A DNA stretch of 64,000 bases, taken from contig JAFWQM010000145.1 of NCBI GenBank assembly GCA_017509065.1, forward strand, positions 1-64,000, given 5' to 3'. Position numbers and translations under genes: made by a program. Shown here piece by piece: positions 9,195 through 17,114 of the stretch (positions within the stretch are counted from its first letter, which is position 1; each line of letters starts with the position of its first letter). The notes beneath the pieces were generated by a model. That model had not been told where the DNA came from, did no database searches, and saw only the letters and a program-made list of their open reading frames with translations. Origin of the DNA: Clostridia bacterium (lineage in GTDB: Bacteria > Bacillota_A > Clostridia > Christensenellales > Aristaeellaceae).

Positions 9195-10604
9195 ATGGAA
9201 GAAATCACCCAACAGCTTGAAAAAACATATCTGGAGAATGGGCAGATTACAGAAATCTCCCTCGTTCCGGCAGGCGATCTCCCATCTATTCCCGGCTTTC
9301 CGATGAAGGATGTACCTGAGCATATCAGGATCTGTGTAACAGCAAAACCGGAAGCGGATAGCAATATCAGGATCGAACTGTGGCTGCCTGCGGCAGGATG
9401 GAATGGCGATCTTGTTGGTATTGGCAATGGCGGTCCAGCTGGCATGATCCTGCCCATGATGCTGGTACAGCCATTGCGTTTGGGATTTGCTGCGGTAACG
9501 ACCGATATGGGCACCTCTGCCGGACCGGATTGTGGCATCGGCAATGAGGCTGTATGGAAAGACTTCGGTTATCGCTCGACCCATCTGATGGCTGTGGCTG
9601 GAAAAGTGTTGACCCAAGCATGCTACAGAAAGCCTGTCAAATATGCTTACTTTGTCGGCGGTTCCACCGGAGGTCAGCAAGCTTTGTCCGAAGCGCAGCG
9701 CTATCCGGAGGATTTCGATGGGATTCTTTCCTGCGCGCCAGCTTATGACCGGGTAAATTTGCATTTAGCCTTTTTATGGGATTGGCAGCACCTAAACGCA
9801 CCCGGTGTGAATCCATTTACCAATGAACAGGAGGCACAAATCGTAAAGTCACTTCTGAAGCAGTTCGGCACAGAAGGAGAGAGACACGAAGGGGATGACT
9901 TTTTCTATCGTCCCGATCTGATACATGTGCAGCGCGGCAATTTGTCCGGCCTGGGCCTGACAAATCAGCAGATAAGCGCTTTGATGGCAGTCTATCAGGG
10001 CTTGCGAGGCGTATATGAACCCACCTTGACGCCCGGCAGTGAAGCCAGCGGAATGGGGCTTGCTCACCGTTGCGAGAGGGTTGGTTTCGCAAATGGATAT
10101 TTCTATCTATTCCGCTGGGTGCTTGGAGCCGATTTTGATTTTACAAAGTTCGATTTTGAACACCATGGAAAGATCGTCCGGGAGGCGCTCAGCCCTGTAC
10201 TGGACGCAACGGATACCGATCTGACGCCATTCCGGGAGCGTGGAGGCAAACTGCTCATGATTCACGGAACCGCCGATCCGATCATTCCCGTGGCAAGCTC
10301 CATCCGATATTTTGAAGATGTGCAGAAACGAATGGGTGATATCAACGATTTCTTTCGTTTGTTCCTGCCTCCGGGCATGGGACATGTTTCCGGCGGTCCC
10401 GGCGTGCAGGATATTGTTTATGGTCTTCCGGCTACGCCAAAGGATGAAAAGCATCTTGGATTACTAGCGCTGAAGGCATGGGTGGAAGAAGGAAAAGCGC
10501 CGGAGCGGCTGTATCCTGTCGCCTTCAAAAAGGATCACCCGCTCAGCGCTTTCATGCCGGACGGCGTTGCCTGGGAAAGAGAGATTCATCCTTTTCAATC
10601 ATAA
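9195..10604 (+). CDS. Tannase/feruloyl-esterase family hydrolase
   Basis: A 469-residue protein of the tannase/feruloyl-esterase family (serine esterases for gallate, ferulate and related aromatic or acyl esters). GGSTGGQQ carries Ser157, FDGILSCAPA follows it, HGTADPIIP gives Asp361 and GMGHVSGG gives His397, together a complete Ser-Asp-His triad. Most characterised members are secreted; this one has no signal peptide and would act in the cytoplasm. It lies 23 bases after the GH94 gene. Its presence beside a rhamnosidase and a beta-glucosidase suggests an acylated plant glycoside as substrate (inference). The codons look more AT-rich than in the GH3/GH78/GH94 genes. Confidence 0.8.
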   Translation: MEEITQQLEKTYLENGQITEISLVPAGDLPSIPGFPMKDVPEHIRICVTAKPEADSNIRIELWLPAAGWNGDLVGIGNGGPAGMILPMMLVQPLRLGFAAVTTDMGTSAGPDCGIGNEAVWKDFGYRSTHLMAVAGKVLTQACYRKPVKYAYFVGGSTGGQQALSEAQRYPEDFDGILSCAPAYDRVNLHLAFLWDWQHLNAPGVNPFTNEQEAQIVKSLLKQFGTEGERHEGDDFFYRPDLIHVQRGNLSGLGLTNQQISALMAVYQGLRGVYEPTLTPGSEASGMGLAHRCERVGFANGYFYLFRWVLGADFDFTKFDFEHHGKIVREALSPVLDATDTDLTPFRERGGKLLMIHGTADPIIPVASSIRYFEDVQKRMGDINDFFRLFLPPGMGHVSGGPGVQDIVYGLPATPKDEKHLGLLALKAWVEEGKAPERLYPVAFKKDHPLSAFMPDGVAWEREIHPFQS

Positions 10605-10626
10605 TCATAATCGCAGGTGAAAAGCA

Positions 10627-10881
10627 ATGAAACTGTCACTGATGACTTTTACCATGGCATTGGATGGGTTGAAAAAAATACTTGACGCTCCTCTTCTTAC
10701 CCGGATGATCAGAAACAGCGGGTTTCATGAAGCTGATATCATGGAGCTTGAGTTTCAGGTATATGGAGAAGAAAAGCTGCTGTCTGAACTGAAGCAGAAC
10801 AATGAGTGTGGCGCAAGTAGCGCTTCAATATGTATTGTCAAGCCCAATGAACGTATTTGCCATCGTTTCAGTATCCAATGA
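10627..10881 (+). pseudogene. Truncated N-terminus of sugar-phosphate isomerase/epimerase-like TIM barrel
   Basis: An 84-codon frame with a correct ribosome binding site (CAGGTGAAAAGCA before ATG 10627). Its first 60 residues (MKLSLMTFTMALDG...) read like the first strands of the AP-endonuclease-2-type sugar isomerase/epimerase family, which is normally about 270-300 residues long. After about residue 62 the similarity stops, and a short unrelated tail (ECGASSASICIV) leads to a stop. I interpret it as the 5' remnant of a truncated gene, perhaps once part of this glycoside operon. It could instead be a real small protein. The bases from 10882 to 10976 hold nothing else recognisable. Confidence 0.45.
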
Positions 10882-10976
10882 AAACAGAATGGCTGAAAAT
10901 ATACAGGCAGCACAGTCTGTAATGGCCTTGAACACATGGTTATCCTTCCGAGACTTCTAAAACAGGAGGGAACATT

Positions 10977-11741
10977 ATGCGGCTATTGCTTGTGGACGAT
11001 GAGATGCTGGCAATTGACGGGTTAAAGGAAAACCTGTTATCCATGCCATACTCGTTTGAAGAAATCTATACTGCAAACAGTAAATCCAAAGCGCAGGTTA
11101 TTTTGGAGCAGCATGAAATTGATATGATCTTTTGCGATATAGAGATGCCAAACTGGAATGGATTAGAGCTTCTTGCCTGGGTAAAGGAGCATTTTCCCAA
11201 TATACTTTCTGTCATCCTCAGTTGTCATGATGAATTTGCCTTTGCGCAGCGTGCAGTGCAGCTTTCCTGCTTTGATTATGTGCTTAAACCAGCAACGCCC
11301 GAGGTTTTGTATCCTGTTCTCGAAAGAGCATTTTCAACCAGAAAAAGTCAAATCCAGGGTGAAAGGATCCGCAGGATCGGAGAAAAGTTCGTGGGTGAAC
11401 TATCCGATCATGCCATTGACCGGGAAGACACCGCTCAAAAGGTGCAACAGTATATTATAAACCATGTGACAGAGGAACTCAGCATAGAGCAGTTAGCTCA
11501 GATTTTCTATCTTTCACCCAACTACTTGACCAGATGTTTCAAAAAGAAGTACGGAACGACTATTTCTGAATATATCATGAATTTGCGGTTGACCTTGGCT
11601 GCTGAAATGCTGGATAAAAAAGAAATGTCGGTAACGATGGTGGCTACGAAAGTTGGTTATCCCAATTATACCTATTTTACCAAGATATTTAAAAAGAAGT
11701 ATGGTGTTTCACCGATAAGGTATCGATCCGGAAAGCCGTAA
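10977..11741 (+). CDS. YesN-type response regulator (receiver + AraC HTH)
   Basis: A 254-residue two-component regulator. The N-terminal receiver has the acidic pair Asp7/Asp8, phospho-acceptor Asp54 in FCDIEMP, and a KPA lysine. The C-terminal 100 residues are a double AraC-type helix-turn-helix (IEQLAQIFYLSPNYLTRCFKK, then VATKVGYPNYTYFTKIFKKKYGVSP). AACAGGAGGGAACATT precedes ATG 10977. Regulators of this class activate neighbouring carbohydrate ABC-transporter operons. The partner kinase is probably the YesM-like protein at 15361, separated from it by the three transporter genes. It likely controls the transporter operon that starts 130 bases downstream. Confidence 0.9.
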   Translation: MRLLLVDDEMLAIDGLKENLLSMPYSFEEIYTANSKSKAQVILEQHEIDMIFCDIEMPNWNGLELLAWVKEHFPNILSVILSCHDEFAFAQRAVQLSCFDYVLKPATPEVLYPVLERAFSTRKSQIQGERIRRIGEKFVGELSDHAIDREDTAQKVQQYIINHVTEELSIEQLAQIFYLSPNYLTRCFKKKYGTTISEYIMNLRLTLAAEMLDKKEMSVTMVATKVGYPNYTYFTKIFKKKYGVSPIRYRSGKP

Positions 11742-11776
11742 AGTGTGTTGATTTGTGCAGGTTTTGGGCGAATAAG

Positions 11777-11809
11777 TATAATATTTCCTCTATTCGTCTT
11801 CGATATAAT
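11777..11809 (+). promoter_or_regulatory. Two candidate -10 elements before the transporter operon
   Basis: Perfect TATAAT hexamers occur at 11777-11782 and 11804-11809 in the AT-rich gap between the response regulator and the solute-binding protein. Neither has a good -35 at 16-18 bases. That is typical of promoters that need an activator, here plausibly the AraC-type regulator encoded just upstream. This is inference only. Confidence 0.35.
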
Positions 11810-11873
11810 ACAGTCATCAAAAGAACCGGCAAACTGAATGCCGGATCGAAAGAAACAGGAGGAGGGTTTCAAC

Positions 11874-13370
11874 ATGAAAAGAATGGTCGCACTGTTCATG
11901 GCACTGATGCTGATGATGGCAATCTGCCCCATAGGCACAGCGGAAACAACGGCATGGGATGGGGAAATCTCCAAAGTGATTCTCACCTATGCCACCACCG
12001 GCGTACAGGCTCCCGATATGGAAAAAGTGCAGGAAGCAGTAAACGAGATGGCCCGTCGGGATATTGGCGTTGAAGTCGAATTTATGCCGATCTCCATCTT
12101 CCAGCTTGGCGCTACAGTACCCACAAAGGTCATTTCCGGTGAAACGATCGACATCTTCATGATGGCTTTTACAGGCACGTCCATCTATGAACAAATGAAT
12201 CTGCTGCTCCCGCTCAATGAATATCTCACGCCTGAAAATGCCCCTTATTTAACAGCTCATGCTGGTATCGAAGGAACTTACGATGATCGACAGGAAATCA
12301 TTTACAGCGTCCATCAGCCCGCTTATATCAGCGAATGCGGCGGTTTCCTGATCAAGAAGGATGATTTGATTGCCGCGGGCTTGGGTGACAAGTATCATGA
12401 CTATGACCGTGTCACGCTGGATGATCTGACGGAAATCTTTGCGGCCATCAAGGCTGTGAAGCCTGACGTGTATCCGTGTGGTATTTTCGGCTCCGCCACT
12501 CGTGCCGGTATGACCTTTATCTGGGATGCCCTGGGTGATACCGTGAACTCTGGCGTGCTTGTAGGGATGGATTCCGAAACAGTCGAAAACTATTATGAAT
12601 CGGAGCCTTATCAGCGGTACTTACGCTATGTGCGCGATTGGTATTTGAAGGGGTATATCCCCAGGGATGCCGCAACTTCCGATATCGGCCTGACAGAATC
12701 TCTGCGCGCCGGCACCATCAGCGGCTATTTCAATGGATTTAAGCAAAGCAATATGATCGAATCCGTTGGAAGTGACGGCGTCTTCCTCACGCTCACTGAT
12801 TATTGCCATCAATCGACTTCTCCCAAATCCCTGATTTACTTTGGTGTCCCTGTTACAGCGGAAAATCCCGAAGCTGCTGTAAGATTCATCGATTATATGC
12901 TCGGAAGTGCCGATGTCTGCAACACGATGACCTATGGTATTGAGGGTGTCCATTGGGAAGTGGCCGATGCGGAGCATGGTTATATTAAAGCTCCCGAAGG
13001 CGTTGATCCGAACAACAACGGATACAACTATGGCTTTGGCTTCTATATGAACCGTTCGCTGCCCGGCATTATGCTGAACTCCGGTGAATATGATCCCTCC
13101 ATTCTGACTGATCAGCAGACGCTCGCGCTGGCTGAAGGACATTACACTAAGGGTGTAGGCGCAGTGTATGATCCCTCCGCTTGGACAATGCAGCTTCAGC
13201 AGATCGACACTGTTGTTGCTCAGTATCAGGCTTCTTTGGAAACCGGAAGTGCTGATCTGGACACCGTATATCCTGAATTTATCGCCGCGCTGAAAGCCAA
13301 TGGTATTGATGATGTGGTCAAAGCAAAAAATGCTTGGTTCCAGGAATGGCTGAAGCAGCAGACGAAGTAA
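11874..13370 (+). CDS. Extracellular sugar-binding protein of an ABC importer (LplA/YtcQ type)
   Basis: A 498-residue solute-binding protein. Start ATG 11874 follows CAGGAGGAGGG. Residues 1-23 form a signal peptide (MKRMVALFMALMLMMAICP, then TAE). There is a Cys at the end of the hydrophobic stretch, but MAIC is not a canonical lipobox, so anchoring is uncertain. The C-terminal part (YPEFIAALKANGIDDVV...WLKQQ) is typical of the LplA/DUF3502 group, which pairs with LplB- and YtcP-like permeases. It would capture a plant-derived oligosaccharide or glycoside for the intracellular enzymes encoded on both sides. No ATPase gene is in the locus; such importers commonly share an MsmX-type ATPase encoded elsewhere. 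Confidence 0.88.
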   Translation: MKRMVALFMALMLMMAICPIGTAETTAWDGEISKVILTYATTGVQAPDMEKVQEAVNEMARRDIGVEVEFMPISIFQLGATVPTKVISGETIDIFMMAFTGTSIYEQMNLLLPLNEYLTPENAPYLTAHAGIEGTYDDRQEIIYSVHQPAYISECGGFLIKKDDLIAAGLGDKYHDYDRVTLDDLTEIFAAIKAVKPDVYPCGIFGSATRAGMTFIWDALGDTVNSGVLVGMDSETVENYYESEPYQRYLRYVRDWYLKGYIPRDAATSDIGLTESLRAGTISGYFNGFKQSNMIESVGSDGVFLTLTDYCHQSTSPKSLIYFGVPVTAENPEAAVRFIDYMLGSADVCNTMTYGIEGVHWEVADAEHGYIKAPEGVDPNNNGYNYGFGFYMNRSLPGIMLNSGEYDPSILTDQQTLALAEGHYTKGVGAVYDPSAWTMQLQQIDTVVAQYQASLETGSADLDTVYPEFIAALKANGIDDVVKAKNAWFQEWLKQQTK

Positions 13371-13400
13371 TTTGATACGATGCTGTAAAGCATCAATCCG

Positions 13401-13432
13401 GTTGCCTGCTGCCATGATTGGCGGCAGGCAAT
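13401..13432 (+). promoter_or_regulatory. Stem-loop between binding-protein and permease genes
   Basis: The arms TTGCCTGCTGCC (13402-13413) and GGCGGCAGGCAA (13420-13431) pair over 12 positions with one G-T wobble and a 6-base loop. The 3' flank has no real T-run. Such hairpins after a solute-binding-protein gene usually protect or partly terminate the transcript, so that the binding protein is made in excess over the membrane parts. Confidence 0.6.
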
Positions 13433-13453
13433 CTTTGAAAAGAGGATTTCATT

Positions 13454-14377
13454 ATGCAGAAAACAAGAAAAAGGCTCAAATGGGAAAAGATCATACCTAC
13501 CTATCTGATGCTGCTGCCAGCGCTGGCATATCTGATCATCAACAACTATATGCCCATGTATGGCATTACCATCGCTTTCCGAAAACTGAATTATAAGCTG
13601 GGTATTCTTCGCAGTCCTTTTAACGGACTGGACAATTTCAAGTTCCTGTTTGCTTCCGGAAATCTGGGCCCGATTATCCGGAATACCATTTTGTATAACC
13701 TGCTGTTCATGGTGGTAGGAACTGTCTTTCCCATCACTGTTGCGATCTTGTTTTATGAAATCCGCAGTAAAGCCGCAAAAAAAGTCTATCAAACTGTTTT
13801 ATTGCTTCCTTATCTGATGTCTATGGTTATCGTCAGCTATCTGACGTTTGCTTTTCTTAGCGCAGATACGGGTTATATCAATAAAGCAATATTGCAGCCA
13901 TACTTTGGTAAATCTGTTCAATTCTATATGGAGAAGAAATATTGGCCATTCATCCTTACCTTCGTTAATCAATGGAAAAGCATAGGTTTTTCCATGGTAC
14001 TCTATCTGTCGTGCCTGCTGACCATTTCACCTGAATACTATGAGGCGGCCAAAATGGATGGCGCAACAAAATGGCAGCAGATCCGGTACATTACTCTGCC
14101 TTTCCTCAAAACAATGGTCATCACGATGACAATTTTGAGTTTGGCAAGGATCTGTTCTTCCGACTTTGGCCTCTTTTATCAGGTTCCCAAGAATTCAGGC
14201 CCCTTGTATGCTGTAACGCAAACGATTGACACCTACGTTTATAATGCACTCATGAATCAGAACAATATTTCCATGTCCTCCGCTGCTTCTGTTTTCCAAT
14301 CGCTCATTGGTTTTGTGCTGATTCTTGTCAGCAATGCGGCGATAAAGAAAATCAGTCCGGACGACTCCATGTTCTAA
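13454..14377 (+). CDS. ABC sugar transporter permease, LplB-like
   Basis: A 307-residue inner-membrane permease with about six transmembrane segments. The binding-protein-dependent transport signature (EAA loop) is YYEAAKMDGATKWQQIRYITLP near residues 195-217. The N-terminal MLLPALAYLIINNYMPMYGITIAF is typical of the LplB family of the CUT1 group. The start follows AAGAGGATTTC. It forms a heterodimer with the next gene product and receives the substrate from the upstream binding protein. Confidence 0.9.
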   Translation: MQKTRKRLKWEKIIPTYLMLLPALAYLIINNYMPMYGITIAFRKLNYKLGILRSPFNGLDNFKFLFASGNLGPIIRNTILYNLLFMVVGTVFPITVAILFYEIRSKAAKKVYQTVLLLPYLMSMVIVSYLTFAFLSADTGYINKAILQPYFGKSVQFYMEKKYWPFILTFVNQWKSIGFSMVLYLSCLLTISPEYYEAAKMDGATKWQQIRYITLPFLKTMVITMTILSLARICSSDFGLFYQVPKNSGPLYAVTQTIDTYVYNALMNQNNISMSSAASVFQSLIGFVLILVSNAAIKKISPDDSMF

Positions 14378-14394
14378 GAGGGAGGCAGAAGAAA

Positions 14395-15291
14395 ATGACG
14401 CAACGTATCAAGGGCGAACGAGGCATGGAAATTGCCGCCCATATTGTGATGATCATTCTTTCGATATTAGCGATAGCGCCTTTTCTGCTGATGGTTTCCG
14501 GATCGCTGACCTCGGATAATGCGCTGATCAGGACAGGCTATCGCTTCATTCCTCCGGAATTAAGCACTGCGTCTTATCAGTACCTGTTCTCGGAGGCGTC
14601 TCAGATTGGAAGAGCTTATCTTGTTACGATCGTGGTAGCGGTAACTGGCACATTCTTTTCTCTGCTTATTTCATCTATGGCAGCGTATTCCTTATCGCAA
14701 AAACAGGTTCCGGGGTTGAAGTTCATTTTTATCCTGTTCCTGATCCCCATGCTCTTTAACGGAGGCATTGTAGCATCTTATATCAACTATACAAATATCT
14801 TCCATATCAAAGATACGATATTCGCATACATTGTCCCCAATTATCTTGTGAGTGTTTTCAATATCATTCTAATACGGAATTATATCGGCTCTTCGCTACC
14901 GGATTCCCTGCTGGAAGCCGCGGAAATCGATGGAGCCAGCATGCCGCGGATCTTTTTTACCATGGTGCTTCCTTTGAGCAAACCCATTTTGGCTACTACA
15001 GGGTTACTGACAGCGGTTGCCTATTGGAATGACTGGGTGAACGGACTTTATTATATTAATGATTCGAGCCTCTATACCGTTCAGGTTTTGCTCGACCAGA
15101 TGAACAAAAACGTGCAGTTCTTAAGTGCGCATTCCAGCAACCAGGCACTCGGTGGAGCCTCTGCCTCTATTCCTACTATCTCCATTCGCATGGCGATCGC
15201 TGTGGTGGGTATCTTGCCTATCATCATTCTCTATCCTTTCTTCCAGAATTACTTTAAGAGCGGCATTACCATGGGCGCAGTGAAGGGATAA
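14395..15291 (+). CDS. ABC sugar transporter permease, YtcP-like
   Basis: A 298-residue permease, second half of the CUT1-type channel. Six hydrophobic segments are visible; the EAA loop reads LLEAAEIDGASMPRIFFTMVLP. It lies 17 bases after its partner gene with AGAGGGAGGC upstream of ATG 14395. Further in-frame ATGs occur, for example at Met11, but the first start has the ribosome site. The operon continues to the sensor kinase across a palindrome. Confidence 0.9.
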   Translation: MTQRIKGERGMEIAAHIVMIILSILAIAPFLLMVSGSLTSDNALIRTGYRFIPPELSTASYQYLFSEASQIGRAYLVTIVVAVTGTFFSLLISSMAAYSLSQKQVPGLKFIFILFLIPMLFNGGIVASYINYTNIFHIKDTIFAYIVPNYLVSVFNIILIRNYIGSSLPDSLLEAAEIDGASMPRIFFTMVLPLSKPILATTGLLTAVAYWNDWVNGLYYINDSSLYTVQVLLDQMNKNVQFLSAHSSNQALGGASASIPTISIRMAIAVVGILPIIILYPFFQNYFKSGITMGAVKG

Positions 15292-15304
15292 AATTGATTG
15301 CGGT

Positions 15305-15334
15305 CTGTCACAGCGAGATTTCTCGCTGTGACAG
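15305..15334. repeat. Perfect 14-bp palindrome between permease and kinase genes
   Basis: CTGTCACAGCGAGA (15305-15318), two Ts, then TCTCGCTGTGACAG (15321-15334): a perfect inverted repeat filling the short gap between the permease and the sensor kinase. There is no T-run after it, so it is not a standard terminator. It may be an mRNA hairpin, a protein-binding palindrome or a member of a dispersed repeat family. Confidence 0.75.
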
Positions 15335-15360
15335 CACTGTTCTTGCCTTGGAGTGTTACG

Positions 15361-17085
15361 ATGAAGAAACAGTGGAAACAGATTTATCAGCATTATATTC
15401 GGCGCTTGTCCTTCCGATGGGTTCTTGTTTGTATGCTGATCATCCTGCCGATCAATGTTCTGGCAGTGGTTTACAGTTCTGCGCTGTATGGAAAATACGC
15501 GGAAAAAAACCGTGCCGATCATACGCTGCAGACCGCCGCTTTCGCTGATGATCTTTCATATGAAATGGCCCGTATTTCTCAGGCGCTGACTTATTACTTT
15601 TCTACGGACTCTTTTGGACGAATTCTTGTAAATCCCACACAGGATCCATCTGTTCTGGCGGTAAGCTGCAAAAACATCATCTCTCACATCCAGGATCAAA
15701 ACAGTGCCGGGTTCGGCTATGCTTGGGATCACACAAATGACATTCTGTATATTTTTCAGAATAGCGCGCATTACAGCGGTTCCGTACAGAAGGCGTTTGA
15801 AGGTTGGATACGGCAGCACACGCTTCCCGTGCCCTTTACACAAACACAGGAAATATGCGCGTTCGATCAATATGTTTTCCTTGGCATGACGAATCATTTT
15901 CAACGGTTTTCCATTGGTATTTACATGGATGCGGGGATCAGACTGGAGAATTTCTATAGCTACGCGATAGAGCCCAAAGGAACAATGGGCTTCATGGATG
16001 GACAAGGTAAAAGAATTGCGGCATTTCGGAATGGAGCCTGGGACCTGAGCCCGGAAACCGAGCAAATCAATAAAAGCGGACTTTTCATAAGTCAACCCTT
16101 GGAATTTGGCCATTATTCTTTCTTTGAATATCTTGAAACGCAGCAGGAATATAGTTTTGCCGGCCATCTGCCGCTCCTGTTTTGGGCGCTTGTTATACTG
16201 ACGTTCCTGGGATTTGCAGCGCTTCCGTTGATTTTCAAAATGTCAGACAAGCTTCTGATCAGTCCAGTATCCCGTTTGTTGGAAGCAATGGATCAATTGG
16301 GCCAGGGGAATATGAAAATCCGGCTGCCGGAAAAAGCAAATACGGCTGATGTTGAGTTTATGAACAGGGGTTTTAATCGCATGGCAGAAGAAATTCATAG
16401 TTTACGCATCAAAACATATGAGCAGGAAATTGAAAAATTAAAAACAGAGGCCATCAATTTGAAATTACAGGTCAACCCGCATATGTATCTCAACGCACTG
16501 AATACGATATACAGCCTTGGCAGAGTGGGAAAAACAAAGGAGATTTGCGATTTTACAGTATTGCTCATGCAGTATTTTCGCTACTCGTTCCGCTCAGACG
16601 CTGAATTCAGCACCGTAAAAGACGAGATTGCCTTTGTCACATCTTATATGAAAATTCAAGGGATGCGTTTTCCGGGGAGTTTTTCCTTTGCCTTCGGGTT
16701 GGATCCATCTGTGGAAAATACAATGATCCCGCGCTTTCTCATCGAGAATTTTGCGGAAAACACCGTGAAGTACGCACTGCAATCCGAAAAGGAAACAGAG
16801 ATCATTATTCAGGTTCGCGCCCAAGAAAATCGGCTTTTCATTTCCATTGTGGACGATGGCTGCGGTATGGATGAAGCAACGCTGCAAACGATTCAATCGG
16901 GAGAGATACTGGAGGACAATTCCGGAAGGCACACCGGTATATGGAATTCACGGCGGCGTTTGGATTTCTACTATGGAAAAGATTATGAACTGTCTATCAC
17001 TTCATCGTTGGGAAAGGGCACGCAGGTATACCTTTCCTTGCCCATGAAAATGCCAAACAAGGCGGACGAACCGCTTCGTTATTGA
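15361..17085 (+). CDS. YesM-type sensor histidine kinase
   Basis: A 574-residue membrane kinase. The first transmembrane helix is near residues 21-42 (WVLVCMLIILPINVLAVVYSSAL), followed by an extracellular sensor region to about 270, a second helix (LLFWALVILTFLGFAALPLI), a HAMP region, and the His_kinase domain with QVNPHMYLNAL (phospho-acceptor His374). The ATPase domain has the N-box IENFAENTVKYA, the G1 box DDGCGM and a late LGKGTQV. ATG 15361 begins right before the first helix; no strong ribosome site precedes it, and an in-frame GTG at 15298 lies before the palindrome, so a longer product is conceivable. It should phosphorylate the AraC-type regulator at 10977. Confidence 0.88.
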   Translation: MKKQWKQIYQHYIRRLSFRWVLVCMLIILPINVLAVVYSSALYGKYAEKNRADHTLQTAAFADDLSYEMARISQALTYYFSTDSFGRILVNPTQDPSVLAVSCKNIISHIQDQNSAGFGYAWDHTNDILYIFQNSAHYSGSVQKAFEGWIRQHTLPVPFTQTQEICAFDQYVFLGMTNHFQRFSIGIYMDAGIRLENFYSYAIEPKGTMGFMDGQGKRIAAFRNGAWDLSPETEQINKSGLFISQPLEFGHYSFFEYLETQQEYSFAGHLPLLFWALVILTFLGFAALPLIFKMSDKLLISPVSRLLEAMDQLGQGNMKIRLPEKANTADVEFMNRGFNRMAEEIHSLRIKTYEQEIEKLKTEAINLKLQVNPHMYLNALNTIYSLGRVGKTKEICDFTVLLMQYFRYSFRSDAEFSTVKDEIAFVTSYMKIQGMRFPGSFSFAFGLDPSVENTMIPRFLIENFAENTVKYALQSEKETEIIIQVRAQENRLFISIVDDGCGMDEATLQTIQSGEILEDNSGRHTGIWNSRRRLDFYYGKDYELSITSSLGKGTQVYLSLPMKMPNKADEPLRY

Positions 17086-17114
17086 ATTTACAAGAAATCT
17101 AAGGAGGTACGCTC

